Notes: generated by a model from the sequence alone, not told the origin. DNA of 64,000 nucleotides from Pseudomonas viridiflava (GCF_900582625.1 NZ_UTIQ01000241.1:682001-746000); one strand, 5' to 3'. Shown: positions 1-9,157, counted from the first letter of the stretch. Made by a program: numbers and translations.

Positions 1-783
1 CGGCGGCAGCACCTCACGCAAACACGCCTGAAACTGCACAGCATCTGCTCGTGCGGGAAGCACGCGCCCCACCGTTTGTTGTGGCCGTTGCGCCTGCTCC
101 CACTCGGTAGCACTGAGCTGCCACAGATGCAGCGGCGCTTGCCAACGCAGCGTTCGCATCACGCGCTGTAAACGGCGCGTGCCGGTTGCGACAAAATCGG
201 CCGTGTCACGCTGACCTTCGCTTAGTACCCAAATAAACCCATCCACAGGCCGCCAGGCCCGCAATGCGCGCCATCGTTCCAAGCGTTCCAAGCGTTCCGG
301 CTCGACCGGACTTTGCGATGAACCGATCCACAGCAGCACCGTGTTCTGGTCATGCAGCCACAGCTTTTCAGCCAGGCCTGGCACCAGCGACTCGACCTGC
401 TCAGGCTCGCCGAGCACCCACAACAGACGCACGCGCCGACGCCAAAAGACGCCGAATTGTTCGCGCATGGCGGAGGCGATTTCCTCGCCAGGCCCATCGA
501 CCGGAAGCGGGCTCTGCCGGCGCCACCACACCGTTTGCATGGCGGCGCTCCAGTGCCCGATGTGACCGTGGATAATCAGCCATGCCACGACGGCGAAAAT
601 GGCCAGTCCCGCCGCAACCAGTGCGAGGGTCGGAATCGCACGCTGCCAATCGATTTCATCCGCCGGGGCTGCGGAGTAAAGCCACCAGAGCAACGCCGTC
701 AGTGCCACCGCCAGCACGGCGGCCAGCACCAGCAACGCAACCGGTTGCCACCTGAAAGAACGTGACGACTCAGACTGGTTCAT
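1..783 (-). CDS. tssM: TssM-like T6SS inner-membrane protein, N-terminal part (cut by window edge)
   Basis: The frame is open to the left edge: 261 codons are visible from an ATG at 783 that overlaps the end of the previous gene by 14 nt. Two hydrophobic helices lie at about residues 15-35 and 57-80, followed by a cytoplasmic-type domain. The layout matches the start of TssM/IcmF, the inner-membrane protein that links the T6SS baseplate to the periplasm: the segment RPVDGFIWVLS corresponds to the family's conserved PINGVLLTLS stretch. Where TssM usually has a Walker A P-loop (GxxGxGKT) this protein has LLWVLGEPEQVESLVPGL, so nucleotide binding looks lost. The assignment rests on layout, one motif and cluster context; most of the protein is outside the window. 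Confidence 0.66.
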   Translation of the reverse strand, partial: MNQSESSRSFRWQPVALLVLAAVLAVALTALLWWLYSAAPADEIDWQRAIPTLALVAAGLAIFAVVAWLIIHGHIGHWSAAMQTVWWRRQSPLPVDGPGEEIASAMREQFGVFWRRRVRLLWVLGEPEQVESLVPGLAEKLWLHDQNTVLLWIGSSQSPVEPERLERLERWRALRAWRPVDGFIWVLSEGQRDTADFVATGTRRLQRVMRTLRWQAPLHLWQLSATEWEQAQRPQQTVGRVLPARADAVQFQACLREVLPP

Positions 784-1876
784 CGGGCTTCACCACGCCA
801 AGCGCGACGCTGTGCGTCGGGTCACTGGCCAGCCATGAACACGGCACGTCGTTGCACTGCGTATACCAACAGGCCAGCGTCAACGCGACCATCGCTTCCA
901 TATCGCCGAGCGCGCCGAAGTTGGCATCCTGTAAATGCTTGGGAAGGTCCCAGTCGGGGGCCTGCTCGTCGTGCAATTGCGGTTGGCTGAATGTGATGCA
1001 GGCTTGGGCAGGTTGTTGCAGTTCTGCCTGCTCCAGGGCACGCCTGCTCACATCGACTAACCGCTCGGCGCCGAGGGTCAGCCATTCGCCTCGCTGCAGG
1101 CGCGGACCCCCGCTCGGGCCCAGCAGCCAAAGCAATGCCGCTTCGCCAGCGTTAGGGATGACGTCCAGCGATACACACGCGACGCAGAGAATGCGCGACT
1201 GCTGCGGGGCGTTTTGCAGGGCATCGATAGCCTCGTTCAGACTCTCGATTCCCCGCCACTGCTGAGGCTCGTCGGGCAGTCGCACCTGCGGCGCGAGCTC
1301 CGCGATCTGCGCGCAAAACGCCCGCCAGACTGAGGGCGCCCCTAACCAGTAACAGCCCATTAAATCACCGACCTCCGGCGCCGGGTTTTGCTCTTGCCAG
1401 CGCATGACCAGCAACCGAGCAAGCTGCATCTCGCGTTCGGCGCGCTGAACGCCGCGCACCAACGGCGACCGAATCGGTGCCGGCGCGCGCACCGCGTTGT
1501 GGGGCGGTAAATAAGTGAACGTAAAAAGCGCCGCCGCCGTTTCGACAGCGCTACAGGCCGGGCTGACCAGCACCGATTCGACCATCGACACCTGCTCACG
1601 GTGCTCCCGCCACCAGCGCCGCTGCACCTGCTCAGCGAACTGCGTATAGCGCTCGGCATTGGCTCGATTGGCATGGTGGTAAATCATCCGCAGCAACAGA
1701 GCCAACAGCCAGGACGCCAGCACAACCACAACACCACCCGCCGCCTGACGTGGCTCAACAAACGGCCCAACCTGCACGGCCGCCACACTGGCGAGGCAAA
1801 GCAATACGGCGCCGGCCATAGACCAGCGCCCATAGGCTGGACGGGCATTCAGTGGATAAGGATTAAGATGCGGCAT
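770..1876 (-). CDS. Unrecognised T6SS-cluster membrane protein (368 aa)
   Basis: I do not recognise this family. The ATG at 1876 is preferred over a TTG at 1885; neither has a clear ribosome binding site. Two hydrophobic segments near residues 20-40 and 45-62 suggest an N-terminal membrane hairpin with a cytoplasmic body of about 300 residues. The body has no enzyme motif I can name. A glycine-containing helix near the C-terminus (FGALGDMEAMVALTLA) loosely recalls the thiolase/ketosynthase fold, but this is only a resemblance. The end overlaps the TssM-like gene by 14 nt, so translation is probably coupled. A structural or accessory T6SS role is inferred from position alone. Confidence 0.6.
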   Translation of the reverse strand: MPHLNPYPLNARPAYGRWSMAGAVLLCLASVAAVQVGPFVEPRQAAGGVVVVLASWLLALLLRMIYHHANRANAERYTQFAEQVQRRWWREHREQVSMVESVLVSPACSAVETAAALFTFTYLPPHNAVRAPAPIRSPLVRGVQRAEREMQLARLLVMRWQEQNPAPEVGDLMGCYWLGAPSVWRAFCAQIAELAPQVRLPDEPQQWRGIESLNEAIDALQNAPQQSRILCVACVSLDVIPNAGEAALLWLLGPSGGPRLQRGEWLTLGAERLVDVSRRALEQAELQQPAQACITFSQPQLHDEQAPDWDLPKHLQDANFGALGDMEAMVALTLACWYTQCNDVPCSWLASDPTHSVALGVVKPDEPV

Positions 1877-2018
1877 CGTTTTCAAAGCCCGGCCTGCCTG
1901 CTTGAGCCGCGGCTTGAAGCTGCACGAACTTGCCGGCTACGAGGCGGCCGAGCATCGTGCAATCCGATTTTTGGAAGCGCTAAGAACCCCGTGATTTTCC
2001 CGCCTGACGGGCAGGTGT

Positions 2019-2558
2019 CTAACTGGGACATGAGGCAGGCTCCGGCAGGTGAAGCGGCGTTTTAATGGGGTATTCGGGGTTGCCGTAGTGGTAGCAGGAG
2101 GTGGTGACTTGTAACTCGTCGCATGGGAGAAAGTGGACCGTAATGCCGCAGGTTTTATGCCCGGTGTAATCGGGCACCGAAGCGATCGTAGTCAGCTTGC
2201 GGTTTTGGGATTTCATTTTTTTCTTCCACGCCTCGTATTTCGGCCAGTCGGCAAACCCAGGAAATCCCTTCGATCCCCCTAAGCCCCTCTCCCAATCCAC
2301 ACGCACAGTCATCCCCGGCGACCAATGCTGGGGAGCGAAATACCCTCCACCACCGCCGCCGCCTTGGTATGGGCCAATAATGTCTATCGCCGGATGACCG
2401 TCGACGGTGAAGCGATTGATCGCCCAATGGGTGTGGTTAATTCCATAAATGAGGTCCGCCCGAACCTCCCCGCCACATAGCCCCAATGCGACGAGGCAGA
2501 GACTTCTCCAGAAGCCGCACAAATTGTGCGTTTGGCTAACGTGCCTAAGCCGCGTCAT
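2019..2558 (-). CDS. tli1: DUF3304 exported protein, probable Tle1 immunity protein (copy 1)
   Basis: This 179-residue protein has a signal peptide (hydrophobic core near residues 18-28, likely cleavage after VRA) and then a DUF3304 body. Family features are the GINHTHWAI start, a glycine run near residue 67, the HWSPGMTVRVDW strand and VHFLPCDELQV. Four cysteines cluster in the mature C-terminal part, compatible with disulfides in the periplasm. DUF3304 proteins commonly sit beside Tle1-type phospholipases and are taken to be their periplasmic antidotes. The gene overlaps the effector's end by 14 nt, and its ATG has a strong GGAGGT site inside the effector gene. Unlike many Tli1 proteins it has no lipobox. 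It is nearly identical over long stretches to copy 3. Confidence 0.8.
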   Translation of the reverse strand: MTRLRHVSQTHNLCGFWRSLCLVALGLCGGEVRADLIYGINHTHWAINRFTVDGHPAIDIIGPYQGGGGGGGYFAPQHWSPGMTVRVDWERGLGGSKGFPGFADWPKYEAWKKKMKSQNRKLTTIASVPDYTGHKTCGITVHFLPCDELQVTTSCYHYGNPEYPIKTPLHLPEPASCPS

Positions 2559-4806
2559 GGTCCACCTCCCCGTGGGTCAAGGCGCGTTCGGCTAGCCATT
2601 TATCGGTGCGCACTCGTTGGATCTCGGCCCAGCGTTCACTGATTTCCGCAGGCGGCGCCTGATAGGCCAGCAGTTCGCGCATCTCCTGCTCGTTGAGCGC
2701 GATTTCTCGTCTGCTGGCATCCCCGAAAAACACCATGCGTTCGCGGAAAAAGCTGCCAAACATCTCGCGACCCCAGGAGTAAAGAAACCAGGCGCGCGAG
2801 TCATGTACATGCTCATCGAACAGAGCACGCAACAGCCCTACCGGGCTCGACGCGTTGCGGTTTTCGTCGACCTTGCCACGGCGGTGGTCATCAATGTGGC
2901 TATTGAAGCCGTCAGGCGGCGGAAATAGCTCCCTGACTCGCGCCCGACCAGCCGCCTTCAGTTGGCGGCACTCCACGCCGACGTCGACGTGGTAATTTTC
3001 GAACACATCCGGCGAGCCGATTGCGGCCGGCACGACTCGGTCAATTCGGGAGGCCAGATGATTGAGGTCGCGAAAAGCTTCGCCGAACTCATTAGCCGCT
3101 TCGCGCAACTGAGTTTTCCCCAAGTCGGGATCGAAGTCTTTCGGGCCGGGAGGTAAAGGCTTGGGCGCCTGACCTCGACGTTCCAGTTCCCGTTGCACGA
3201 CACGCTCGGCATTTACTGCTTGCTGTTTTTTGTCGCGGGTCGCCTCGGCAGCGTTCCGCACAGCGGGATCAGCGTGGGTGTCGCTCGCCTGTTTGTAGAA
3301 GCTGGTGTGTTCCATGCTGAAGAAGGCGTAGCGATCGATGCGCCAGGCGGTTAGCCAGCCGAGTTGGGTTTTGAGAGATTGTTCGAGCGTGTTTGTGGAA
3401 GCGAAAGGGCAATAAGCCTCGATTGACTCCTTTGACTGCGGGCTTGCCAAAGTTAAGAGCGTTAGGTTACGCCAGTTGTTAAATCGCTCGACTAACAATG
3501 GAGCAACAATAAGTGATCTAACAACAGCCGGCTCCATAGCTCTCCATTGATCATCACGAAAGCTGTCAGGAAGAACGTCCTTTGGCACTTTCAAAGGCGC
3601 GCCGAGATGGAAGGCATCAGCAAATAAATCATTCAGCACAATTTGGGAAAGCAGTAGGTAATCGTTATCGCCGCTGGCCTTGCCCTGATCTCCGGTCGGA
3701 TAACCGCCCCCCACATCCGAGTGCACACCGGGATAAATCACTTCCTGGCTATTTACCGGATATCCACCACTAGGACGGCGAATAGAGTCCAACGGAAAAC
3801 ACAACCGCTGCTCATGGCCTGCCACCAAGTGCAAGCAGCGTTTAACGAGATTATTCCCCCCAGGCAACTGCTGATTTTTGTCCGCCCAACTCATATGGCC
3901 ATCGGCCCCGGGAATCATTTCTGCGATGCCTACCGATGCCACCGTATCCAGCAGGCCAAGATACTGGACCCGGACGGGAAGACGCAGGTCGTCCACCTGT
4001 AGCGCCGGCTGCGTTCGCTCGGTATGGCTGAGCAATTCGTTAAGCCACGTAATGAATGCTCGTGCTGCCGCAGCGCCTCGTGAAAAGCCGTACACATACA
4101 ACTTGATGCCCACGAGTTTGGGCTTGCCCGCAAAGGGATGGAGCACCGCCGGCCCCAAAAGCGGGACCAACAAGCGAAGCTGACGATCAAACTCCCGAGT
4201 CCGACTCCGGCGTGCGGCAATACCCAAGGTCGACCCCATTGCTTCGACGGAAGCTTTAAGGCCAGCCCCATCCATACTCGGCAAACCCAGTTCCTGGCGC
4301 AGGGCATCGATAATCATCAGAAGGCCCCAGTTGATGCGCTCCTCGCCGTGGCGGGCGAATGCCAATCCTGTCATTGAATAATCCAGGTCCCCAACTTCTG
4401 GAAACGGCGTGCCGACGCCAGGCATGTAGTACTTGTAGTACTGCCCCAACCCTGTACCAGGCGGGTCCAGCAAGCCTTCCATACCAGACGCCCCACCCGC
4501 GTAACCACTGCCAATCGTTGCGCGAAACAACCGGGCGATATTGGTGGGATGGGGAACGGCTGAGACGAACACATCGTTAAAAAGATTGTTTCCCGTGCCA
4601 TCGAAAAAGAGACTGATGTGCAGGGTTTTGCAACAGGGCGGCGTTACACGCATGCCAGCTGCTTCCGACAGCGCGCCGTGGTAATCACGCTCCATATCGC
4701 CTTGACGATGAATGTTCCAAACGACTTGTTCCGGCCGACTGGGCATACGACCTTGCGCTGGAAATTCCGGCGGATACCACACCGGGGAATGGCTTACTGC
4801 GGACAT
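2545..4806 (-). CDS. tle1: Tle1-type T6SS phospholipase effector (DUF2235)
   Basis: A 753-residue protein of the DUF2235 alpha/beta-hydrolase family, the fold of T6SS lipase effectors Tle1. The family's FDGTGNN motif is at residues 68-74. The nucleophile elbow GFSRGA gives a GxSxG motif with Ser242. Probable acid and base are Asp287 (LGLLDTVAS) and His362 (YPGVHSDVGGGY). Members act as phospholipases in the target cell periplasm and need an adaptor and a cognate VgrG; both are encoded upstream. The C-terminal 270 residues, partly charged and helical, are less recognisable and may bind membrane or adaptor. The interior at 3421-3540 is only about 47% G+C by my count, AT-richer than the core genome. 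Candidate immunity genes overlap both ends. Confidence 0.88.
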   Translation of the reverse strand: MSAVSHSPVWYPPEFPAQGRMPSRPEQVVWNIHRQGDMERDYHGALSEAAGMRVTPPCCKTLHISLFFDGTGNNLFNDVFVSAVPHPTNIARLFRATIGSGYAGGASGMEGLLDPPGTGLGQYYKYYMPGVGTPFPEVGDLDYSMTGLAFARHGEERINWGLLMIIDALRQELGLPSMDGAGLKASVEAMGSTLGIAARRSRTREFDRQLRLLVPLLGPAVLHPFAGKPKLVGIKLYVYGFSRGAAAARAFITWLNELLSHTERTQPALQVDDLRLPVRVQYLGLLDTVASVGIAEMIPGADGHMSWADKNQQLPGGNNLVKRCLHLVAGHEQRLCFPLDSIRRPSGGYPVNSQEVIYPGVHSDVGGGYPTGDQGKASGDNDYLLLSQIVLNDLFADAFHLGAPLKVPKDVLPDSFRDDQWRAMEPAVVRSLIVAPLLVERFNNWRNLTLLTLASPQSKESIEAYCPFASTNTLEQSLKTQLGWLTAWRIDRYAFFSMEHTSFYKQASDTHADPAVRNAAEATRDKKQQAVNAERVVQRELERRGQAPKPLPPGPKDFDPDLGKTQLREAANEFGEAFRDLNHLASRIDRVVPAAIGSPDVFENYHVDVGVECRQLKAAGRARVRELFPPPDGFNSHIDDHRRGKVDENRNASSPVGLLRALFDEHVHDSRAWFLYSWGREMFGSFFRERMVFFGDASRREIALNEQEMRELLAYQAPPAEISERWAEIQRVRTDKWLAERALTHGEVDHDAA

Positions 4807-5336
4807 GACGTCGGCTCCGGCAGATGAAGCGGCGTCTTGATTGGGTACTCGGGATTGCCGTAGTGATAGCAGGATGTACTGACTTGTAATTCATCGCACG
4901 GCAGAAAGTGGATGGTTATGCCGCAGGTTTTCTCACCGGTGTAATCAGGGACGGCGACCAGTTTGGTGAGCGTGCGTTTCTTTTCATCAATCATTTTTTC
5001 CCACGCTAAAAATTTGGGCCAATCCTCGATGCCTGGATACCCTTCGGTGCTTCCGAAGCCAGTTTCCCAATCCACCCGCACTGTCATCCCAACCTTCCAT
5101 CGATCTGGCACTGAATACCCCCACCCGCCACCGCCTCCCTGGTAGGGTCCGATAATGTCAATTGCCGGCTGCCCATCAACGCTGAAACGGTCAATCGCCC
5201 AATGCGTGTGGTTAATGCCATTGATGCTTCCTGCCCAGCCGGTTTCGGCCAGCAGAGCCAGCGTTAGCGCAGCGCAAAAAGAGGCGAACAAATTCGTTGA
5301 GCACCAGCGATGCGGGCGCTTTATCGGAGAAGTCAT
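4794..5336 (-). CDS. tli1: DUF3304 exported protein, probable Tle1 immunity protein (copy 2)
   Basis: A 180-residue paralogue of the gene at 2019-2558, with a clear signal peptide (LFASFCAALTLALLAETGWA) and the same DUF3304 body and cysteine pattern (KTCGI, LPCDE, TSCYHY, SCP). It is the most diverged of the three copies in the middle region (VPDRWKVGMTVRVDWETG and after), while the last 40 residues are almost identical in all three. It precedes the effector and its stop overlaps the effector start by 13 nt, so antidote and toxin should be made together. Whether it blocks this Tle1 or a different allele is not visible in the sequence. Confidence 0.78.
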   Translation of the reverse strand: MTSPIKRPHRWCSTNLFASFCAALTLALLAETGWAGSINGINHTHWAIDRFSVDGQPAIDIIGPYQGGGGGWGYSVPDRWKVGMTVRVDWETGFGSTEGYPGIEDWPKFLAWEKMIDEKKRTLTKLVAVPDYTGEKTCGITIHFLPCDELQVSTSCYHYGNPEYPIKTPLHLPEPTSCPQ

Positions 5337-5451
5337 GAGCGGTGTTCCTTGAACACATAGCGAACGCGAGATCGGCCTTTTGGGAAGATCGAAAGCAGAG
5401 CGATCTGGCCGCTTGCATAGGCATTTAGAAATGCGGGCGCCGACGAGGGTT

Positions 5452-5994
5452 TCACTGCGGGCATGAGGTCGGCTCCGGCAGATGAAGCGGCGTTTTAATG
5501 GGATATTCGGGGTTGCCGTAGTGGTAGCAGGAGGTGGTGACCTGTAATTCGTCGCAGGGGAGAAAGTGGACTGTGATGCCGCAGACTTTCGTGTCGGTGT
5601 AATCAGGCACCGACACGGTCTTGGTCAATTTGCGATTTTGAGACTCCATTTCTTTAAGCCATGCGTGATATTTGGTCCGGTCTGCAAAGCCGGGAAACCC
5701 CTTCGATCCGCCTAAGCCCCTCTCCCAATCCACACGCACTGTCATCCCCGGCGACCAGTGCTGAGGAGCGAAATACCCTCCACCACCGCCGCCGCCTTGG
5801 TATGGGCCAATAATGTCAATCGCCGGATGCCCGTCGACACTGAAGCGATTGATGGCCCAATGGGTGTGGTTAATTCCATAAATAAGGTCCGCCCAGCTGG
5901 TTTCGGTAACAACAGCCAGGGTTAGTCCACAGGAAAAAACCACGGCTAAACGCCGAACTCCGGCGTGCAAAGAACGCCGGATAATCGCGGTCAT
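5452..5994 (-). CDS. tli1: DUF3304 exported protein, probable Tle1 immunity protein (copy 3)
   Basis: A 180-residue protein with a signal peptide ending near TSWA and the full DUF3304 body. The ATG at 5994 was chosen because it forms an ATGA overlap with the stop of the DUF4123 gene; a longer in-frame reading would run back into that gene. At the DNA level it is nearly identical to copy 1 through the central block (5700-5890 against 2265-2455), suggesting recent duplication or gene conversion. Copy 2 follows after about 115 non-coding bases. The likely role is periplasmic protection against the cluster's phospholipase or related toxins from kin. Confidence 0.78.
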   Translation of the reverse strand: MTAIIRRSLHAGVRRLAVVFSCGLTLAVVTETSWADLIYGINHTHWAINRFSVDGHPAIDIIGPYQGGGGGGGYFAPQHWSPGMTVRVDWERGLGGSKGFPGFADRTKYHAWLKEMESQNRKLTKTVSVPDYTDTKVCGITVHFLPCDELQVTTSCYHYGNPEYPIKTPLHLPEPTSCPQ

Positions 5995-6761
5995 ACACCA
6001 CCCTCCTTGTGCAAAATATCGAGAGCAAACGCATCCCGCTGCGTAGGCAAAATCAGGCCAACACGAGTGGCTTCCAGCATGGCGGCGTAGCAGTTTTGAA
6101 ACCGGCGTTCGAGGCTGCAATCAGCGGGGAATGCGGCCAGCTGATTTTGTGTAAGCACAACGGCGTCGCTGGCGCAGGCGAGTGTCTCCAGTTGCGCATC
6201 GGTTAGTTCGGCTATGTCGAGCTCGTCGCTGTACATGGGCGGCTCATCGAGCCCTTCTATTTGCTGGCGCGCACCATCGCGGTCGAGCCAATACCAGCTC
6301 ACGGCGGGGCTAAGCAGCGGTTGCTGTTGAGCAGGCGTTAGCACGTGGCTGAAGAGCAGCGGGAAGAGGCGTGGGTCGTAAAAGCGAAGGATGCCCGTCT
6401 GCCCGCCGTTGCACGCTTCCAGGCAGCGGCTGAGGTATGAACCAAGCGCTTGCAGACCCCACCTCGATACCAGCGCGACCATGCAGGTGCGCGGATCACG
6501 CTCAGCCATAAGCGCGCTGAGCCACAGTCGAACCAGGGACGCATCGCGGTCCACTTGAATGAGCAGCGGCGCCAAATGAACCGCGTCTTCCTCAGGCAAA
6601 CCCGTAAACAATGAATGGCAGGAAACGATGCTGAAAACGCCTGGCACCAGGGGCGCTTCGTCAATGGCCTGGTCGATGATCAGGTACAACGAGGAGTTAG
6701 GTTGCGCGGCGCAGCACTGCTGTAGATCGTCGAGCCATGCCGCCAGCGATTCAGGCGTCAT
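5991..6761 (-). CDS. DUF4123 T6SS effector adaptor (Tap/TEC-like)
   Basis: A 256-residue soluble protein starting MTPESLAAWLDDLQ. DUF4123 proteins are adaptor chaperones that load a specific effector onto the tip of the VgrG spike. The position supports this: the start overlaps the vgrG stop as ATGA, and the Tle1 effector is in the same transcript. Visible family-type features are an early LYLIIDQAID strand and the PLLIQVDRDASLVRLWL / SRWGLQALGSYLSRCLEA region. The ATG at 6827 would overlap vgrG by 70 nt and was rejected. The family call is from pattern and context, as I could not align it. Confidence 0.78.
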   Translation of the reverse strand: MTPESLAAWLDDLQQCCAAQPNSSLYLIIDQAIDEAPLVPGVFSIVSCHSLFTGLPEEDAVHLAPLLIQVDRDASLVRLWLSALMAERDPRTCMVALVSRWGLQALGSYLSRCLEACNGGQTGILRFYDPRLFPLLFSHVLTPAQQQPLLSPAVSWYWLDRDGARQQIEGLDEPPMYSDELDIAELTDAQLETLACASDAVVLTQNQLAAFPADCSLERRFQNCYAAMLEATRVGLILPTQRDAFALDILHKEGGV

Positions 6762-9157
6762 GGTTGCTGCCCCCGTGTCAGGAAACCAACGGAAGCGGCC
6801 GCCGCCTTGCGTATACAGTCTTCGCACACGAAGGTCGGCAATACGGGCAGCGGGAACGCCTGGGCGTCTGGCGTATGGAAATGATGCTGGCCTTTCAACG
6901 TCAGCTTGCCGGTGCTGTACAGCTCAACCTCGCCCTGTGCCGTGATGCGAATAAAGCCGCCACCGCAGCCAAGGGTAATGCCGTTTTTGGCGGTAAGTTG
7001 CATGTGACCTTGCGTGGTCTGCACGGTGAGATCGTGCTTGGCAATGATGTCGAGCACGCCATTGTGGGACGCCATCCTCAGGGGCCCATCACCGGAGACC
7101 AGGCGCATTCCTTGCTGTTGGGCAACCAGCGAAATCGCCTGCCCGGCGTGCACGCTCAGGCGCTGCGCTGCGGCCAAATTGATCTCATCCTGGCTTTGCA
7201 GATACAAGGCGCCGCCGCTTTTCAGCAGCAGGCTGGCCGGCGTGACGGCGCTAATTCCTTGTGGAGCACTGAGTACGATGGCTGGGCCTTTGAGGCCTTT
7301 AGCGTTGGCGTGCAGTTGCTGCAGGTCATTGAGGGAGGGTTGCAAGCAGCTATGCGCGGCAGCCACTTTCTGGCAATGCAGCAGTTGCTGTTCAGCACCT
7401 TCCAGCATCGCTGTTGCCGCCTGCATGGCGAGCACCTGGCCGCCGGCGACGCGCTGCTCGTCCGTGCTGATAAACAAGCCCTTCCCCGCCCGAATCGCGC
7501 CCCAGCCGTCGGTGCGCAATTCAAACCCTTCGCCGCGTTTGTGCCGGTCGCTATCGACAAGGTGGCCGAGGTTGAGTTGGCTTTTGCCGCTGTGCTCGGT
7601 GCTGAGCTTTATGTGCTCCTCACCCCGACTGTCGTCGAGCCGCAGTTTGTTGTTGGCAGGGGTGCGCAGCACGTTGCGCTTGTGGTTGCGCAGGGTGACG
7701 TGGTCGGCGTGCTCGCTGTCGTGCAGTGCATAGGCGATGTAGGGACGGTCGGGATCGCCTTGCTCGAAGGCAACCGCCACCTCGGTGCCGGCCAGCAACG
7801 GCAAATGAAGGCCGTGGGCAGCACCGGCATAGGGACGCGCAAGGCGCAGCCACAAACTTTCGCCGCCGGCCGGCCACGTGCCGCGATCAAACAGGAAGCT
7901 GACTTTGTAGCGGCCGTCTAGGTTGATATGGCTATAGGCATCATTGCTTTTGCGGCTGGTGATGCGGGCCGGCACTGTGCCCGCGATTTGCGGTTTTTGT
8001 GCAAGCGCCGGGCGGAAGCAGTACTGCTGCGAAAAAGGGATGGCGTGGAATTCCGCCGTCAGGCTGCAATCACGCGCGGCTGTGGTGATGAGTTCGGTAA
8101 GCACGGCGCCTTTGGAAAACGCCTGAGGCGCCCCATCACCGACTTTAAGCACTTGCCCTGGCGCCAAGCTAGCGCTGCTGCTGATACCGCTGAGCTTCGT
8201 TTGAAGATTCAGAAAGCGCTCATGCCTGAGCCGGGCGAAAAAGTGGCCACTCTCGCTGTCTCGGTTGTCCCGTTCGGCTAACGCTTCACCCATCGCACGA
8301 TACGGTTCGCCAAATTGATAGGCGTCGCCGTAGGTGCTTTTAACGCTCGGATCGCCAGAGATTGCTCCGTTTAAGTCAGCGTTGGCATTGAGGGCGTTAT
8401 AGCTGCGCACGCTGACCTGGCGTTCCACCACAGCGTGCTCGGACTGCAACCGCCAAACTCCATCCTGCCCACTGCTGGCGGTTCCCGATGGCGGCCGGTA
8501 GGGCAGTTCGATGCCAAATTGATAGGCGCGCTGATCATCGTGAAACTCGACCACTTCAATACCCAAACGGTCGTCGCTGGCGAAGCGATACCAAATGCCC
8601 ACCTCTGCCAGCAGCCTGGCGATAAACGCCAGGTCGCTTTCTCCGTATTGCATCACCTGATCGCGCTTGGGGTAGTCACGGTGCAAGGCGAAATACAGGT
8701 CCTGGCCGCGAAAGCCATGGTAGTCACGCAAGACGCTCTCGACGATCTCGGGCACCGACTGCTGCTGAAATAGGCGGTACTGCTGGCCGCGCGCCAACAG
8801 GGCGAGCCGTGGTTCCAAAATCACTTCGTAAATGGCCTGGTCATCGGACCCGGCCAAGCGCTTGAAGCCGGTGATCACCCCATACACGCTGCGTAGCGGC
8901 TTGACGGATTCGGCATCGCCCATCGGTAATAGCTGACGGTTCGGCGGTGCGTGCAGGCTAAAGCTGCCTTCCTGCCCAAGCATTTTCTGCGCAGCAATGT
9001 CCTGTTCGGTAGAAGTGAATTCGATGCGATAGACGAAAGGCTTGCTCAGCGCCTCCTCACCTCGAAACGCCAATACGTCAACCGGAATATCGACACTGCG
9101 AACCGTGAGCCGGTGGCGGCTGTGGTCGAAAAACGGAACAGGGGAATTACTGGCCAT
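6758..9157 (-). CDS. tssI: VgrG spike protein TssI
   Basis: A 799-residue VgrG that caps the Hcp tube and carries effectors into target cells. The order is the gp27/phage-baseplate-like region (about 1-390), the gp5-type OB-fold and beta-helix start (PARITSRKSNDAYSHINLDG), and a DUF2345-type C-terminal stretch (about 600-760). It ends in a short cysteine-containing tail (FVCEDCIRKAAAA) and has no added enzymatic domain, so its cargo is presumably the separate Tle1 protein. The ATG at 9157 has GAGGG six bases upstream; the ATG at 9163 sits directly against that site and is less likely. The stop overlaps the adaptor start. Confidence 0.93.
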   Translation of the reverse strand: MASNSPVPFFDHSRHRLTVRSVDIPVDVLAFRGEEALSKPFVYRIEFTSTEQDIAAQKMLGQEGSFSLHAPPNRQLLPMGDAESVKPLRSVYGVITGFKRLAGSDDQAIYEVILEPRLALLARGQQYRLFQQQSVPEIVESVLRDYHGFRGQDLYFALHRDYPKRDQVMQYGESDLAFIARLLAEVGIWYRFASDDRLGIEVVEFHDDQRAYQFGIELPYRPPSGTASSGQDGVWRLQSEHAVVERQVSVRSYNALNANADLNGAISGDPSVKSTYGDAYQFGEPYRAMGEALAERDNRDSESGHFFARLRHERFLNLQTKLSGISSSASLAPGQVLKVGDGAPQAFSKGAVLTELITTAARDCSLTAEFHAIPFSQQYCFRPALAQKPQIAGTVPARITSRKSNDAYSHINLDGRYKVSFLFDRGTWPAGGESLWLRLARPYAGAAHGLHLPLLAGTEVAVAFEQGDPDRPYIAYALHDSEHADHVTLRNHKRNVLRTPANNKLRLDDSRGEEHIKLSTEHSGKSQLNLGHLVDSDRHKRGEGFELRTDGWGAIRAGKGLFISTDEQRVAGGQVLAMQAATAMLEGAEQQLLHCQKVAAAHSCLQPSLNDLQQLHANAKGLKGPAIVLSAPQGISAVTPASLLLKSGGALYLQSQDEINLAAAQRLSVHAGQAISLVAQQQGMRLVSGDGPLRMASHNGVLDIIAKHDLTVQTTQGHMQLTAKNGITLGCGGGFIRITAQGEVELYSTGKLTLKGQHHFHTPDAQAFPLPVLPTFVCEDCIRKAAAASVGFLTRGQQP

